Positions 41,409 to 50,104 of a DNA stretch of 64,000 bases are shown one piece after another; position 1 is the first letter of the stretch; each line of letters opens with the position of its first letter. Source of the stretch: an uncultured Bacteroidales bacterium (GTDB taxonomy: Bacteria; Bacteroidota; Bacteroidia; Bacteroidales; Paludibacteraceae); NCBI GenBank assembly GCA_944321895.1, contig CALUNA010000001.1:248001-312000 (forward strand), given 5' to 3'. The position numbers and the translations under genes are program-made. Below the pieces are notes generated by a model that was given only the letters and a program-made list of their open reading frames with translations, was not told the DNA's origin and made no database searches.

Positions 41409-42395
41409 ATGTCCCCGAAAATAAGCATCATATTGCCTGTATATAATGCCGGAGAATATCTGGCGCCGTGTTTGGATTCCCTGCTGGCGCAGACCTTGCG
41501 CGACATTGAGATTATTGTCGTGCTCGACTGCCCGACCGATGGCAGCGACCGCGTGGCCGAAGATTATGCCCGCCGCGACAACCGCATTGTGCTTTTGAAA
41601 AACGACAGGAATCTGCACACCGGCCTTTCGCGCAATCGCGGGCTTGATGTTGCTTGCGGCGAATATGTCGGCTTTGCCGACCACGACGATGTTTGCGCTC
41701 CCGACATGTATGAAATCCTTTACAGCACGGCGCAGGCCGGGCAGGCCGATGTTGTTATTTCCGATGCTTGTGAAATATTGCCGGATGGCACACGCCAATA
41801 TTGTCCGTTGCCGGCTGAAACGCCTGCCGAAGGCTTGCGCAGGGCCGTGTTGAGATCACTCGTTTCAGGACGTTATTCCGTTGCGGGGATAGCAACTTTT
41901 GACAATGTCAATTCCGTCTGGACGGAACTTGTACGCCGTGATTTGCTGGAAAAGCACCATATCCGTTTTCCGGATAACCGCAAGGCAACCTATGAAGATG
42001 CGCTTTTCAATGTGGCTGTCTGGCTGTATGCCTGCCGTGTGGTGCATGTGCCGCATTCGTTTTATTTCCACCGCCAGCATGACACCAATACTTTCATGCA
42101 GTACGATTACAAATCGTACGCCCGCATGGATGCCTATTTGCGTATTTTGCAAGATACGTTGAAAGAGGCGCCGGATGGTTGCGATTACACTCAGTTGTTT
42201 GATGAGAGTGTGCTGAGGCGGCTTTACGGTGCCTTCCGCAATGAATTGCACCACAAAGGCATTATACAAGCATGGCGTTTATTCCTGCAAATCCGCCGCT
42301 CTGCCTGGCGGCCTGTGTTGCGTCGCTTTGCAACAACATCCAATGCCCGCCGTCTGGCTCCCGGAAAACGCCTTTTCCTGTTTCTGCTTGCCTGA
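41409..42395 (+). CDS. Glycosyltransferase family 2
   Basis: GT-A-fold sugar transferase of 328 residues. SIILPVYNAGEYLAPCLDSLLAQTLRDIEIIVVLD is the nucleotide-sugar-binding front; GFADHDDVCAPDMYE carries the DxD-type metal site. The C-terminal ~120 residues include YKSYARMDAYLRIL, an extension seen in capsule/O-antigen GT2 enzymes. The ATG at 41409 immediately follows the methyltransferase stop. Donor and acceptor are not evident. Confidence 0.88.
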   Translation: MSPKISIILPVYNAGEYLAPCLDSLLAQTLRDIEIIVVLDCPTDGSDRVAEDYARRDNRIVLLKNDRNLHTGLSRNRGLDVACGEYVGFADHDDVCAPDMYEILYSTAQAGQADVVISDACEILPDGTRQYCPLPAETPAEGLRRAVLRSLVSGRYSVAGIATFDNVNSVWTELVRRDLLEKHHIRFPDNRKATYEDALFNVAVWLYACRVVHVPHSFYFHRQHDTNTFMQYDYKSYARMDAYLRILQDTLKEAPDGCDYTQLFDESVLRRLYGAFRNELHHKGIIQAWRLFLQIRRSAWRPVLRRFATTSNARRLAPGKRLFLFLLA

Positions 42396-42411
42396 TAAAT
42401 GATAAAAAACA

Positions 42412-42443
42412 ACCGCCGCCATCCAAGGAAGGGTGGCGGCGGT
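42412..42443 (-). terminator. Terminator of the DUF6359-like lipoprotein gene
   Basis: ACCGCCGCCATCC (42412-42424) pairs with GGGTGGCGGCGGT (42431-42443). On the minus strand TTGTTTTTTATC follows, 20 bases past the lipoprotein stop. Confidence 0.85.
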
Positions 42444-42463
42444 GAGAGAAAAAATTAATCAGA

Positions 42464-43444
42464 TTATTCAGTTAATTTGAATAATTGTGGCGTTACACCT
42501 TGCACATCGGGATAGCATCCATAGCTTGTATAAGTGGTAGAATATTGGATGTATTTTGAGTTGGAGGTGTTTGTGATATTATATGTACCGTCTGCGTTTT
42601 TTGTAAATGTCCAAACAGCACTTGTTCCAGGATTTGTTGTACTTACATTGAATGAATTATATGATCCGCTCATGTAGTAAAATTTGTTATAGCAATCGGT
42701 GATAGTGAATCCGCCATCTGTTTCTGTAAATGTCAATGCACATGTCTGGTTGGCTGTCAAAGTATTATTGGAGAACGTTCCATCAACTGTATATGCATAT
42801 CCATAATTATATGATTCAGCTAAAGCTTCGAATACTTTGTATGTTCCATTGACATTTGCTGCAATGGCATAAGTACCTGCAGTAATGTTTTCATCTGTTA
42901 CTAAAGTAAATGTTTTTTGAGAAACTTCCGGAGCTTTGATTTCTTCATCATCAAGATAACCTTGTTCCAGATTAACAACTCCATTAATACCACAGTATTT
43001 TTCTACAACACCATAGATTTTCAATTTTTTCTTATAGTTCCCCGGATTATCTACTAAATTAAGTGCATCCCTAAATATAGTGCCGGTTAATTTAACACTT
43101 ATAACTTTATAAGTATCCGTATTTTCTGGGTCATCAGCAAGAAGTAAACTTGAATTTACGGCTTGCTCTGTTCCAATCTGATATACAGGATTTCCATTGT
43201 TGTAATTATAGCAACCTACAATGTAGCCTTCTACCCAATATTTATCTGTTCCTGCATTTTTGTCGGGAACAGTCATGTCAAGAAGTTTTGCTACGGTAAG
43301 AACTTCACCAGTTTCTCCTCCTTCTCCTCCTTCATTTCCTCCTGTTCCGGGGCCGACGGGGGTGTTCGGTGTGTTTTCACATGCTGTAAATACGCCTGCC
43401 ATCGCTGCGATGGCCAACGTCATTAAAAATTTAGCTTTTTTCAT
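42464..43444 (-). CDS. Lipoprotein with DUF6359-like OB-fold and beta-sandwich
   Basis: Surface lipoprotein of 326 residues (lipobox FTAC, Cys22), with a Gly/Glu-rich linker (GTGGNEGGEGGETGE). Residues ~45-170 look like the DUF6359/OB-type region (KYWVEGYIVGCYNYNN...SVKLTGTIFRDALNLVDNPGNYKKKLKIYGVVEKYCGINGVV). Residues ~180-326 form a repetitive beta domain with TFTKNADGTYNITNTSNSKYI. It is clearly AT-richer than the operons on both sides. It is transcribed against the neighbouring GT2 operon. Role unknown. Confidence 0.78.
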   Translation of the reverse strand: MKKAKFLMTLAIAAMAGVFTACENTPNTPVGPGTGGNEGGEGGETGEVLTVAKLLDMTVPDKNAGTDKYWVEGYIVGCYNYNNGNPVYQIGTEQAVNSSLLLADDPENTDTYKVISVKLTGTIFRDALNLVDNPGNYKKKLKIYGVVEKYCGINGVVNLEQGYLDDEEIKAPEVSQKTFTLVTDENITAGTYAIAANVNGTYKVFEALAESYNYGYAYTVDGTFSNNTLTANQTCALTFTETDGGFTITDCYNKFYYMSGSYNSFNVSTTNPGTSAVWTFTKNADGTYNITNTSNSKYIQYSTTYTSYGCYPDVQGVTPQLFKLTE

Positions 43445-43485
43445 TCCTGTGTTAATTTAAAGTGGTTTCTTTATTAGTTAGCTCG

Positions 43486-43516
43486 CAAAAATAAGTATTA
43501 TTTTCTGAATGGCAAA
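43486..43516 (-). promoter_or_regulatory. Promoter for the DUF6359-like lipoprotein
   Basis: On the minus strand TTTG (complement of 43513-43516), 19 bases, TATTTTTG (complement of 43486-43493), ideal spacing. The promoter lies just 3' of the GT4 gene, so this lipoprotein is a separate unit. Leader about 35 nt. Confidence 0.7.
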
Positions 43517-43529
43517 CATTGCGCGGAAA

Positions 43530-44669
43530 TTATCTTTCTGCTGTTCGCAGACTGTCATAAAGTGCCGATAATTGGCTGGCTATTGCGGCAGGGGAGAATT
43601 TTGTGTGGCATCTTTGGCTGATAGCTTCGCCATCATAATCGTTTGCGTGTGTGCGTAATTGTTTAAGGGCTTGTATGGCTGCGTTTTTGTCGTTTATAGG
43701 AATTAGCAGGCCATCATCGGCCGTGATAAAATCCTGCGGCCCGCCACATGCAGTAGCAATTACGGGACAGCCAGCCAGAAGGGCTTCCACATAGGCGACG
43801 CCGAATGTTTCTTTGTCGGACAGCAGAACGAATGCATCGCTGTCACGGAGCATTTCGGCCACTTCCGCACGGGTTTTCAGACCATGCAGGGTTATGCGCC
43901 CTGCCATGCCGGCAGATGCTATGCGTTGTTGCAGGTTGGTTCGCCCTGGTCCATCGCCGATAATGTCCAGCATGGTTGTTTCATCTTGCCTGAATGCTTC
44001 CGCGAAGGCATCGACCAGCAGGTCGAAACGTTTGCCGGGAACCAGGTTGCCAATGGAACAGAAACGGAATGTCTGTTTGTCGTTTGGGCGCGGTGTATAA
44101 GTTATGGCTTCCGTATCGACCATGTTTGGAATGATGGTACAAGCTATACTGAAATTTTCGCGTAACCTTTCTGCCAGGGCCTTCGATACGCACACAATGC
44201 GGTTTGCATGACGGTATGCCGCGCGGGCTATACGTTGGTCGAGCGCGCTGATATCGGCCAGCGGCTTGTTCAGTTTGCTGCTGTGTTCCGTCACGACGTA
44301 CGGAATGTGCGTCATGCGCGACAAAATGGCTGCTATGGCAGCCATGAAATAAAAGTGTGCATGTATGATATCGGGTTTCCCGAAATGTCGTACGGCGTTT
44401 TTGTAGGCGATGTATGTCAGTGCACTGAGCACGGGACGGGCGCGCCGGTAACAGTTGAGCGGCAACGAAAGCATACAGACATTGACTTGTTGCGTTGTGT
44501 AGTGATAAAGTCCGTAGCGGCGTTTGTCCTTGCCACTGCGGAAATCAATGACCAGCATGGTAACATGGTGTCCGGCAGCGGCTAATGCTTTGGCGTTGTC
44601 GAATTCGAAAATTCCGTTCAGCGGATAATCGGCATCCGGAATGCCTCTTGAAACAAGCAGAATGTTCAT
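43530..44669 (-). CDS. Glycosyltransferase family 4
   Basis: GT-B-fold sugar transferase of 379 residues. N-terminal Rossmann (MNILLVSRGIPDADYPLNGIFEFDNAKALAAAGHHVTM), then FRFCSIGNLVPGKRFDLLVDAF and the GT4 signature LSDKETFGVAYVEALLAGCPVIATACGGPQDF (catalytic E-x7-E). Its start codon overlaps the wecB stop by 4 bases, so it is the third gene of a GT-wecB-GT operon, probably for a surface glycan. Confidence 0.9.
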   Translation of the reverse strand: MNILLVSRGIPDADYPLNGIFEFDNAKALAAAGHHVTMLVIDFRSGKDKRRYGLYHYTTQQVNVCMLSLPLNCYRRARPVLSALTYIAYKNAVRHFGKPDIIHAHFYFMAAIAAILSRMTHIPYVVTEHSSKLNKPLADISALDQRIARAAYRHANRIVCVSKALAERLRENFSIACTIIPNMVDTEAITYTPRPNDKQTFRFCSIGNLVPGKRFDLLVDAFAEAFRQDETTMLDIIGDGPGRTNLQQRIASAGMAGRITLHGLKTRAEVAEMLRDSDAFVLLSDKETFGVAYVEALLAGCPVIATACGGPQDFITADDGLLIPINDKNAAIQALKQLRTHANDYDGEAISQRCHTKFSPAAIASQLSALYDSLRTAER

Positions 44670-45745
44670 GATTTGCGATAATTATACACCATTTCCACCA
44701 CCTTCTCGCCGGCATGTCCGTTGCCGTAGAGCTGGTTTTCGGTCATGTTGGCCGGTTGTGCCAGGCATTGTGCGGCTGCGGCTGTTATGGTGTCGCGGTC
44801 GGTGCCGACCAGACGGTTCACGCCGTTTTCCACCAGTTCGACCCACTCGGTTTCTTCGCGCAGCGTTAGGCAGAATTTTTTGAAAAAATAGGCTTCCTTT
44901 TGCAGGCCGCCGCTGTCGGTCATGACCATGCGGCAGTGGCTGAGCAGCCAAACCATTTCCAGGTAGCCGACAGGCTCTATAAAACATATCCGGCTGTTGC
45001 CGAAATCGTAGTGTGCGGATTCTAATTTTTTACGTGTGCGCGGGTGCAACGGCAACACTACGGTTGTCTGTGCGGAAATTTGCTCCAGCGCGCCAAACAG
45101 ATTTTGCAGTTTACGGTTGTCATCGGTATTTTCCGCGCGGTGCACCGTGCATAAAATAAAGTCTTCCGGCACGGCTTGCGCGGGCCGTTTGGCCCTTGGC
45201 GCATAGAACAGCGCGGCATCCTGCATCACATCGCCTATGTTCTCCACCTTGCAGCCGAAGTTCCCGAAACCTTCCTGCTCCAGGTTGCGTATGGCGGTTT
45301 CCGTTGGGCAGAGCAGCAGGTTGCTGATGCGGTCGGTGAGTATGCGGTTAATTTCTTCGGGCATGTTCGTGTTGAACGAGCGCAACCCAGCCTCCACGTG
45401 CGCCACGTTGATGTGCAGTTTACACGCAGCCAGCGCGCCGGCCAACGTCGAGTTGGTGTCGCCGTACACAAGCACCCAGTCGGGCTTTTCCTCCAAAAGC
45501 ACCGCTTCAATCTTTTCCAGCATTTGACCGGTCATTGCGCCGTGTCCCAGGCCGTTTATGTGCAGGTTGTAGTCGGGTTTGGGTATCTGCATTTCCTCAA
45601 AGAAAATGTCGGACATGTTCTCGTCGAAATGCTGTCCGGTGTGCACGATGATTTCCTGCATGTCAGGATGCTGCGCTATGGCGCGGCTGACTACGGCGGC
45701 CTTGATGAATTGCGGGCGTGCGCCTATGACGGTAACTATTTTCAT
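44666..45745 (-). CDS. wecB: UDP-N-acetylglucosamine 2-epimerase (non-hydrolysing)
   Basis: Converts UDP-GlcNAc to UDP-ManNAc for surface glycans, 359 residues. Hallmarks: GARPQFIKAAVVSRAI, HTGQHFDENMSDIFFEEM, YGDTNSTLAGALAACKLHINVAHVEAGLRSF, VHRAENTDDNRKL and MTDSGGLQKEAYFF. It overlaps genes on both sides by 4 bases, so translation is coupled in the operon. A ManNAc dehydrogenase (wecC) is not present here. Confidence 0.95.
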   Translation of the reverse strand: MKIVTVIGARPQFIKAAVVSRAIAQHPDMQEIIVHTGQHFDENMSDIFFEEMQIPKPDYNLHINGLGHGAMTGQMLEKIEAVLLEEKPDWVLVYGDTNSTLAGALAACKLHINVAHVEAGLRSFNTNMPEEINRILTDRISNLLLCPTETAIRNLEQEGFGNFGCKVENIGDVMQDAALFYAPRAKRPAQAVPEDFILCTVHRAENTDDNRKLQNLFGALEQISAQTTVVLPLHPRTRKKLESAHYDFGNSRICFIEPVGYLEMVWLLSHCRMVMTDSGGLQKEAYFFKKFCLTLREETEWVELVENGVNRLVGTDRDTITAAAAQCLAQPANMTENQLYGNGHAGEKVVEMVYNYRKS

Positions 45746-47052
45746 ATTCCTGTTTTTTGGGTTTGCTGTAATATATCGGCATATTTGCCTGCCAGGTTGC
45801 GCCGCGAATAGCGGTCAATGGCTTCCATGTCGGAGTGGCAGAGCAGTTGCCCGTTCCGGAACAGCTTGTAGTAGTTTTCCAGAATGGTTTTCATGCTGTT
45901 TTTGTCGTCGAAACCGGCAATATGGCCGGCCTGTGTTTCCTGCAAAATACTTGCTACATCGCCATCGGTCGGGCCTACGGCCAATATGGGCCTGTTGGCG
46001 GCCAGATATTCGAACAATTTGCCTGACAGGATGCCCTTGGCTTGTGGCGTATTGTTGATGAGCAGCAGCAACACGGCAGCCGATCGTTGCGCTTCAGCCG
46101 CTTCCGCGTATGGAAGGTATGGGTTGAGTTTGACGTAGGGTTGCAGACCGTGGGCATTCAGCGACTCGACAACCGACACATCCACTTGGCCGGTCAGTTG
46201 CAGCTCCAGGTCATTTGCAAAACCGTCCAACTCATCGAGCAGTTCCCGCAGGGCTTGCCACAGGTTTTCGGCGTTCCGCGATGCGGGAATCACACCCAGG
46301 TGCGCAATGACGAATTTGCCGGGTTGCGGCGTCCGTGTTTTCGGCAGGCTGAAATCGAAGCCGTTATAAACGAGTTCGACCTGCCTTGCGCCGTGCTGTT
46401 GCAGGTTTTGCACCAGGAACGAGCCGACCGTAACGACTTTGTCGGCGGTTTCCAGCACTTCGCGTTCCAGCCGCAAGTGTTTGCGGAACGCGGCGGCCGT
46501 CAGTTTCAGCTCGGGGAAATAATCGATGTCCGTCCACGGGTCGCGGAAGTCGGCCACCCACGGAATGCCGGTCTTGCGGTGTAGTTTCATGCCAATCAGG
46601 TGCATGGAGTGCGGCGGCCCCGTGCTGATGATGGCATCGACGGGATGCTCGGCCGTATATTTCAGCAGGAAACGCACCGATGGCTTAATCCACCAGCACC
46701 GCGCGTCGGGAATGAAAAAATTGCCCCGTATCCAAATGGACAGGTTTTCTTTCCATCCCGTTTTTTTCTTTTCGGTGATGAATCCGGCTTTTATCTTGTT
46801 GCTTTTCTTCAGTCCCAGGAATTTCTTGTAGAAACTGTACGGCTCCGTGATGTTTTTCCGCAACACCACGGTGTCTGGCCGCACATCGGCCTGCAGGCTG
46901 ACATCTTCCACTGGGTATTCGGCGTTGTCGGCCGTGTAAATGACAGGCTGCCAGCCGAACTCTGCCAGATATTTCTGCATTTTCAGCCAGCGTTGCACGC
47001 CGCTTCCGCCCGATGGCGGCCAGTAGTAAGTTATGACAAGGACTTTTTTCAT
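45742..47052 (-). CDS. Glycosyltransferase, GT-B fold
   Basis: Sugar transferase of 436 residues, first gene of its operon. KKVLVITYYWPPSGGSGVQRWLKMQKYLAEFG is the glycine-rich N-terminal start; IISTGPPHSMHLIGMKLHRKTGIPWVADFRDPWTD resembles GT4-like polysaccharide enzymes; GKLFEYLAANRPILAVGPTDGDVASIL is the C-terminal nucleotide-sugar site. Donor unknown. Its promoter -7 box is at 47069-47076, and beyond it lies the hairpin-repeat array. Confidence 0.88.
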   Translation of the reverse strand: MKKVLVITYYWPPSGGSGVQRWLKMQKYLAEFGWQPVIYTADNAEYPVEDVSLQADVRPDTVVLRKNITEPYSFYKKFLGLKKSNKIKAGFITEKKKTGWKENLSIWIRGNFFIPDARCWWIKPSVRFLLKYTAEHPVDAIISTGPPHSMHLIGMKLHRKTGIPWVADFRDPWTDIDYFPELKLTAAAFRKHLRLEREVLETADKVVTVGSFLVQNLQQHGARQVELVYNGFDFSLPKTRTPQPGKFVIAHLGVIPASRNAENLWQALRELLDELDGFANDLELQLTGQVDVSVVESLNAHGLQPYVKLNPYLPYAEAAEAQRSAAVLLLLINNTPQAKGILSGKLFEYLAANRPILAVGPTDGDVASILQETQAGHIAGFDDKNSMKTILENYYKLFRNGQLLCHSDMEAIDRYSRRNLAGKYADILQQTQKTGI

Positions 47053-47068
47053 TGTTTGAATTCCGGCT

Positions 47069-47076
47069 CAAAGGTA
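47069..47076 (-). promoter_or_regulatory. -7 element for the GT-wecB-GT operon
   Basis: Complement reads TACCTTTG, fitting TAxxTTTG, 17 bases upstream of the start. The expected -33 position is a T-rich run on the plus strand with no TTTG, so the promoter may be weak or regulated. Confidence 0.45.
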
Positions 47077-47130
47077 CGAGTTTTTTTCTGTTTTTTTTAT
47101 GCTGTTTGTGCGGGTGTGTTTTTCGCTTTC

Positions 47131-47490
47131 GGAAACCTTGCCGCGAACCGGCGGCAAGCCTTGCAACACTCTGGAAACCTTGCTGCAGACCGGCGGCGGC
47201 CTTGCAACACTCTGGAAACCTTGCCGCGAACCGGCGGCAAGCCTTGCAACACTCTGGAAACCTTGCCGCGAACCGGCGGCGGCCTTGCAACACTCTGGAA
47301 ACCTTGCTGCAGACCGGCGGCGGCCTTGCAACACTCTGGAAACCTTGCCGCAGACCGGCGGCGAGCCTGCAAGACTTCTGGAAACCTTGCTGCAACTTGG
47401 CGGCACGCCTGCGGAATCTTTGGAAACCTCGCCGCGAACCGGCGGCACGCCTACGGACTTTCGAAAACCTTGCTGCAAACCGGCGGCAAG
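47131..47490. repeat. Tandem 41/42-bp hairpin repeat array, about 8.7 units
   Basis: Units start at 47131, 47173, 47214, 47256, 47297, 47338, 47380 and 47422, with a partial unit from 47463. Typical unit: GGAAACCTTGCCGCGAACCG then GCGGCAAGCCTTGCAACACTCT. In complete units CTTGCCG and CGGCAAG pair around a short loop. The ACCGGCGGC core is kept in all but unit 7, which has ACTTGGCGGC. Lengths of 41 and 42 break the reading frame. Confidence 0.92.
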
Positions 47491-47522
47491 AAAAATACTG
47501 TCCAGGACGGTTGGCCGTGTGC

Positions 47523-47552
47523 TTTGTGCTTGCAAAAAAAAGCGTATTTTTG
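47523..47552 (+). promoter_or_regulatory. Promoter for priA
   Basis: TTTG at 47523-47526, 18 bases, TATTTTTG at 47545-47552. Start codon at 47578, 25 bases past the -7 box. Confidence 0.6.
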
Positions 47553-47577
47553 CGACATAGTTTCATTTTTGCCGCCT

Positions 47578-50034
47578 ATGTTGTTTGTCGATGTCATATT
47601 GCCCCTTCCGCTTCCCGGCACGTTCACTTACCGTGTGCCGGATACGGTGGATGTCGCGCTCCGGCCGGGTATGCGCGTGGTGGTTCCTGTCGGCAAACGG
47701 AAACTCTATACCGGCTTGGTATATGTGGTGCACACGCATGAGCCGCAGACGGATTATGTGCTCAAGGACATTGTGTGCGTGCTGGATGATGCGCCTGTGT
47801 TGCGGCACACGCAGCTGAAATTGTGGAAATGGGTGTCCGATTATTACATGTCGCCGCTCGGCGATGTTTATAAGGCGGCTTTGCCCTCGGCCATGAAGTT
47901 GGAGAGCGAAACGAAAGTGACGCTGAACGTGGATTTCGAGGCGGCGGAACCGCTCCCCCGGAAGTTGCAGGCGGTGCTGTTCGCCTTGTCCGACGGCAAA
48001 CCGCACGGCTTGGACGAATTGGCCCGGAAGGCCGATGTCAAGAACCTGATGCCGGCCCTGGACAAGCTGCTGGCCATGGGTGCCGTGTGCGTGGATGAGG
48101 CGTTGCGGACAGTTTATAAGCCCAAGACGGAAACCTATGTTTTCCTGCATGAACGGTTTACGGACAACGAGCAGTTGCAGGCGGCTTTCTCGGCATTGAA
48201 CCGCGCGCCGAAACAATTGGCTCTGCTGATGTATTACCTCGAGTTGTCTGGCTTCATGCAAACCGGCGTGGCCGCCGAAGTAAACCGCAAGGTTTTGCTG
48301 GACAAGGCGCAGGCTACAACGGTCCAACTGAACCAGCTGGTGGACAAACAACTTTTTGTGCAGGTGCGGCACCGGATAGGTCGCCTCGATTGCGGAAAAC
48401 AGCCGCTCCGCGCGCTCCCGGAGCTGACAAGCGCGCAACAGGAGGCTTGCGCGGCCATTCATCGCCAGTGGCAGGAACACAATGTGGTGTTGTTGCACGG
48501 CATAACTTCATGCGGCAAAACGGAAATGTACATCCACCTGATAGGGCAGGTGTTGAGAACCGGCCGCCAGGTGCTGTACCTTGTCCCCGAAATTGCCCTG
48601 ACTACCCAGTTGACAGACCGTTTGCAGGCCGTTTTTGGCGATAAGCTCGGGGTTTACCATTCCAAGTTTTCGGATGCGGAGCGGGTGGAAATCTATCAGG
48701 ATTTGTTGCAGGACAAACACTACCAGGTCATTCTGGGCGTCCGTTCGTCCGTGTTCCTGCCTTTCCGGCAACTCGGCCTGGTCATTGTGGACGAGGAGCA
48801 TGAAACATCGTACAAGCAGCAGGAGCCGTCGCCGCGTTACCATGCGCGCAATGTGGCGATTGTGCTTGCGCAGATGCACGGTGCCAAAGTCCTGCTCGGC
48901 ACGGCCACGCCTTCGGTGGAGAGTTACTATAACGCGAAGAGCGGCAAATACGGTTTGGTGCAGCTGTTCAGGCGCTACAAGGACATCCAGCTGCCCGCCA
49001 TAACCGTGGTGGACACGCAGGTGGCGTGGCACAAAAAGTGCATGAACGGCCATTTTTCCGATGTGCTGGTCGAGAAAATCGGTGCGGCTCTCAGCCGCCA
49101 CGAGCAGGTCATTTTGTTCCAGAACCGCCGCGGCTATGCGCCTTATGTCAGTTGCCGGTCGTGCGGCGCGGCGGTCAAATGCCAGTTCTGCGATGTGAGC
49201 ATGACCTTGCACAAACATTCCAACCTGCTGGTTTGCCATTATTGCGGCTATACGCAGACGCTTCCGCACCAATGCCCCGAATGCGGCGGAGTTTTGTCCG
49301 ACCGCGGTCTGGGCACGGAAAAGGTGGAAGACGAGGTGCAGAAACTGTTCCCGCAGGCACGTGTCGCCCGCATGGACCTGGACACGACGCATACGCGCAA
49401 TGCCTACCAGCGGCTTATTTCCGATTTTGCCGGCCACAAGATAGATATTCTGGTCGGCACGCAAATGGTGAGCAAAGGGCTGAATTTTGAGGATGTGAGC
49501 CTTGTGGCGGTGCTGAACGCCGACCATTTGCTCCACTTGCCCGATTTCCGCGCGTTTGAGCGCGCTTTCCAGATGTTGGAGCAGGTGGCCGGCCGTGCCG
49601 GCCGTATGCACGGGCAGGGGGAAATGGTGTTGCAGACCACCAATCCTGACAATACGGTTATCCGTCATGTCGTTGCGCACGATTATGTGAGCCTGTACGA
49701 GGAACAGATAGCCGAGCGCCGGCAGTTCCGTTATCCGCCGTATTACCGTTTGTTGCAGGTCGTGGTGAAGCACCGCGACAACAGCAAAGTCGATTTGGCC
49801 GCCCGCATGTTGGCCGAAACCATGCAGCAGGTTTTCGGGAACCGCTGTTCCATGGTGGTGCAGCCAGTTATCGGCAAAGTCCAGAACATGCACATCCGGC
49901 AGATATTGCTGCGCATCGAGGCGGAAGCCTCCGTGGCCAAGGCCAAAGAACTGCTGCAACAGCAAATCGAGCTTGTCCGCCAGCAGGATGCCTGCAAAGG
50001 CTCGGTGATTTTCGTGGATGTGGATCCGGTGTAG
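47578..50034 (+). CDS. priA: Primosomal protein N' (replication restart helicase)
   Basis: DEAH helicase that reloads the replisome at stalled forks, about 818 residues. N-terminal 3'-DNA-binding domain (VILPLPLPGTFTYRVP...GMRVVVPVGKRKLYTGLV), Walker A GITSCGKTEMY, DEEH motif II, LLGTATPSVESY, a zinc-binding cysteine set (CRSCGAAVKCQFC ... CHYCGYTQ ... CPECGG), and VGTQMVSKGLNFEDVSLV. The open frame extends upstream to 46600 through the hairpin array, but the ATG at 47578 (MLFVDVILP) has a promoter before it and is the family start. Confidence 0.95.
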   Translation: MLFVDVILPLPLPGTFTYRVPDTVDVALRPGMRVVVPVGKRKLYTGLVYVVHTHEPQTDYVLKDIVCVLDDAPVLRHTQLKLWKWVSDYYMSPLGDVYKAALPSAMKLESETKVTLNVDFEAAEPLPRKLQAVLFALSDGKPHGLDELARKADVKNLMPALDKLLAMGAVCVDEALRTVYKPKTETYVFLHERFTDNEQLQAAFSALNRAPKQLALLMYYLELSGFMQTGVAAEVNRKVLLDKAQATTVQLNQLVDKQLFVQVRHRIGRLDCGKQPLRALPELTSAQQEACAAIHRQWQEHNVVLLHGITSCGKTEMYIHLIGQVLRTGRQVLYLVPEIALTTQLTDRLQAVFGDKLGVYHSKFSDAERVEIYQDLLQDKHYQVILGVRSSVFLPFRQLGLVIVDEEHETSYKQQEPSPRYHARNVAIVLAQMHGAKVLLGTATPSVESYYNAKSGKYGLVQLFRRYKDIQLPAITVVDTQVAWHKKCMNGHFSDVLVEKIGAALSRHEQVILFQNRRGYAPYVSCRSCGAAVKCQFCDVSMTLHKHSNLLVCHYCGYTQTLPHQCPECGGVLSDRGLGTEKVEDEVQKLFPQARVARMDLDTTHTRNAYQRLISDFAGHKIDILVGTQMVSKGLNFEDVSLVAVLNADHLLHLPDFRAFERAFQMLEQVAGRAGRMHGQGEMVLQTTNPDNTVIRHVVAHDYVSLYEEQIAERRQFRYPPYYRLLQVVVKHRDNSKVDLAARMLAETMQQVFGNRCSMVVQPVIGKVQNMHIRQILLRIEAEASVAKAKELLQQQIELVRQQDACKGSVIFVDVDPV

Positions 50035-50047
50035 GCTGTAATATAAT

Positions 50048-50083
50048 CGGGCGGAACAAATTGTTTTGCTCCGCCCGGTTTTT
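50048..50083 (+). terminator. Terminator between convergent priA and argG
   Basis: CGGGCGGA (50048-50055) pairs with TCCGCCCG (50070-50077), extended inside by CAA/TTG, and is followed by GTTTTT on the plus strand. The minus side has a weaker AT tail, so it may act in both directions. Confidence 0.85.
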
Positions 50084-50104
50084 GCATTTTCAAAGCACCT
50101 TTTT

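Larger units (their letters stand above)
47053..47577. other. Divergent intergenic region, 525 bases
   Basis: Lies between the starts of the glycan operon (-) and priA (+). It holds two opposing promoters and, between them, the 41/42-bp hairpin repeat array (47131-47490). Frames on both strands stay open through the array, which can mislead gene callers. No coding feature is supported. Confidence 0.65.

Noticed and set aside
47052..47741. Frames on both strands encoding RR-rich repeats through the 41/42-bp array
   Set aside because: Unit lengths of 41 and 42 change the frame, composition is not protein-like, and the true priA start and promoter lie downstream.
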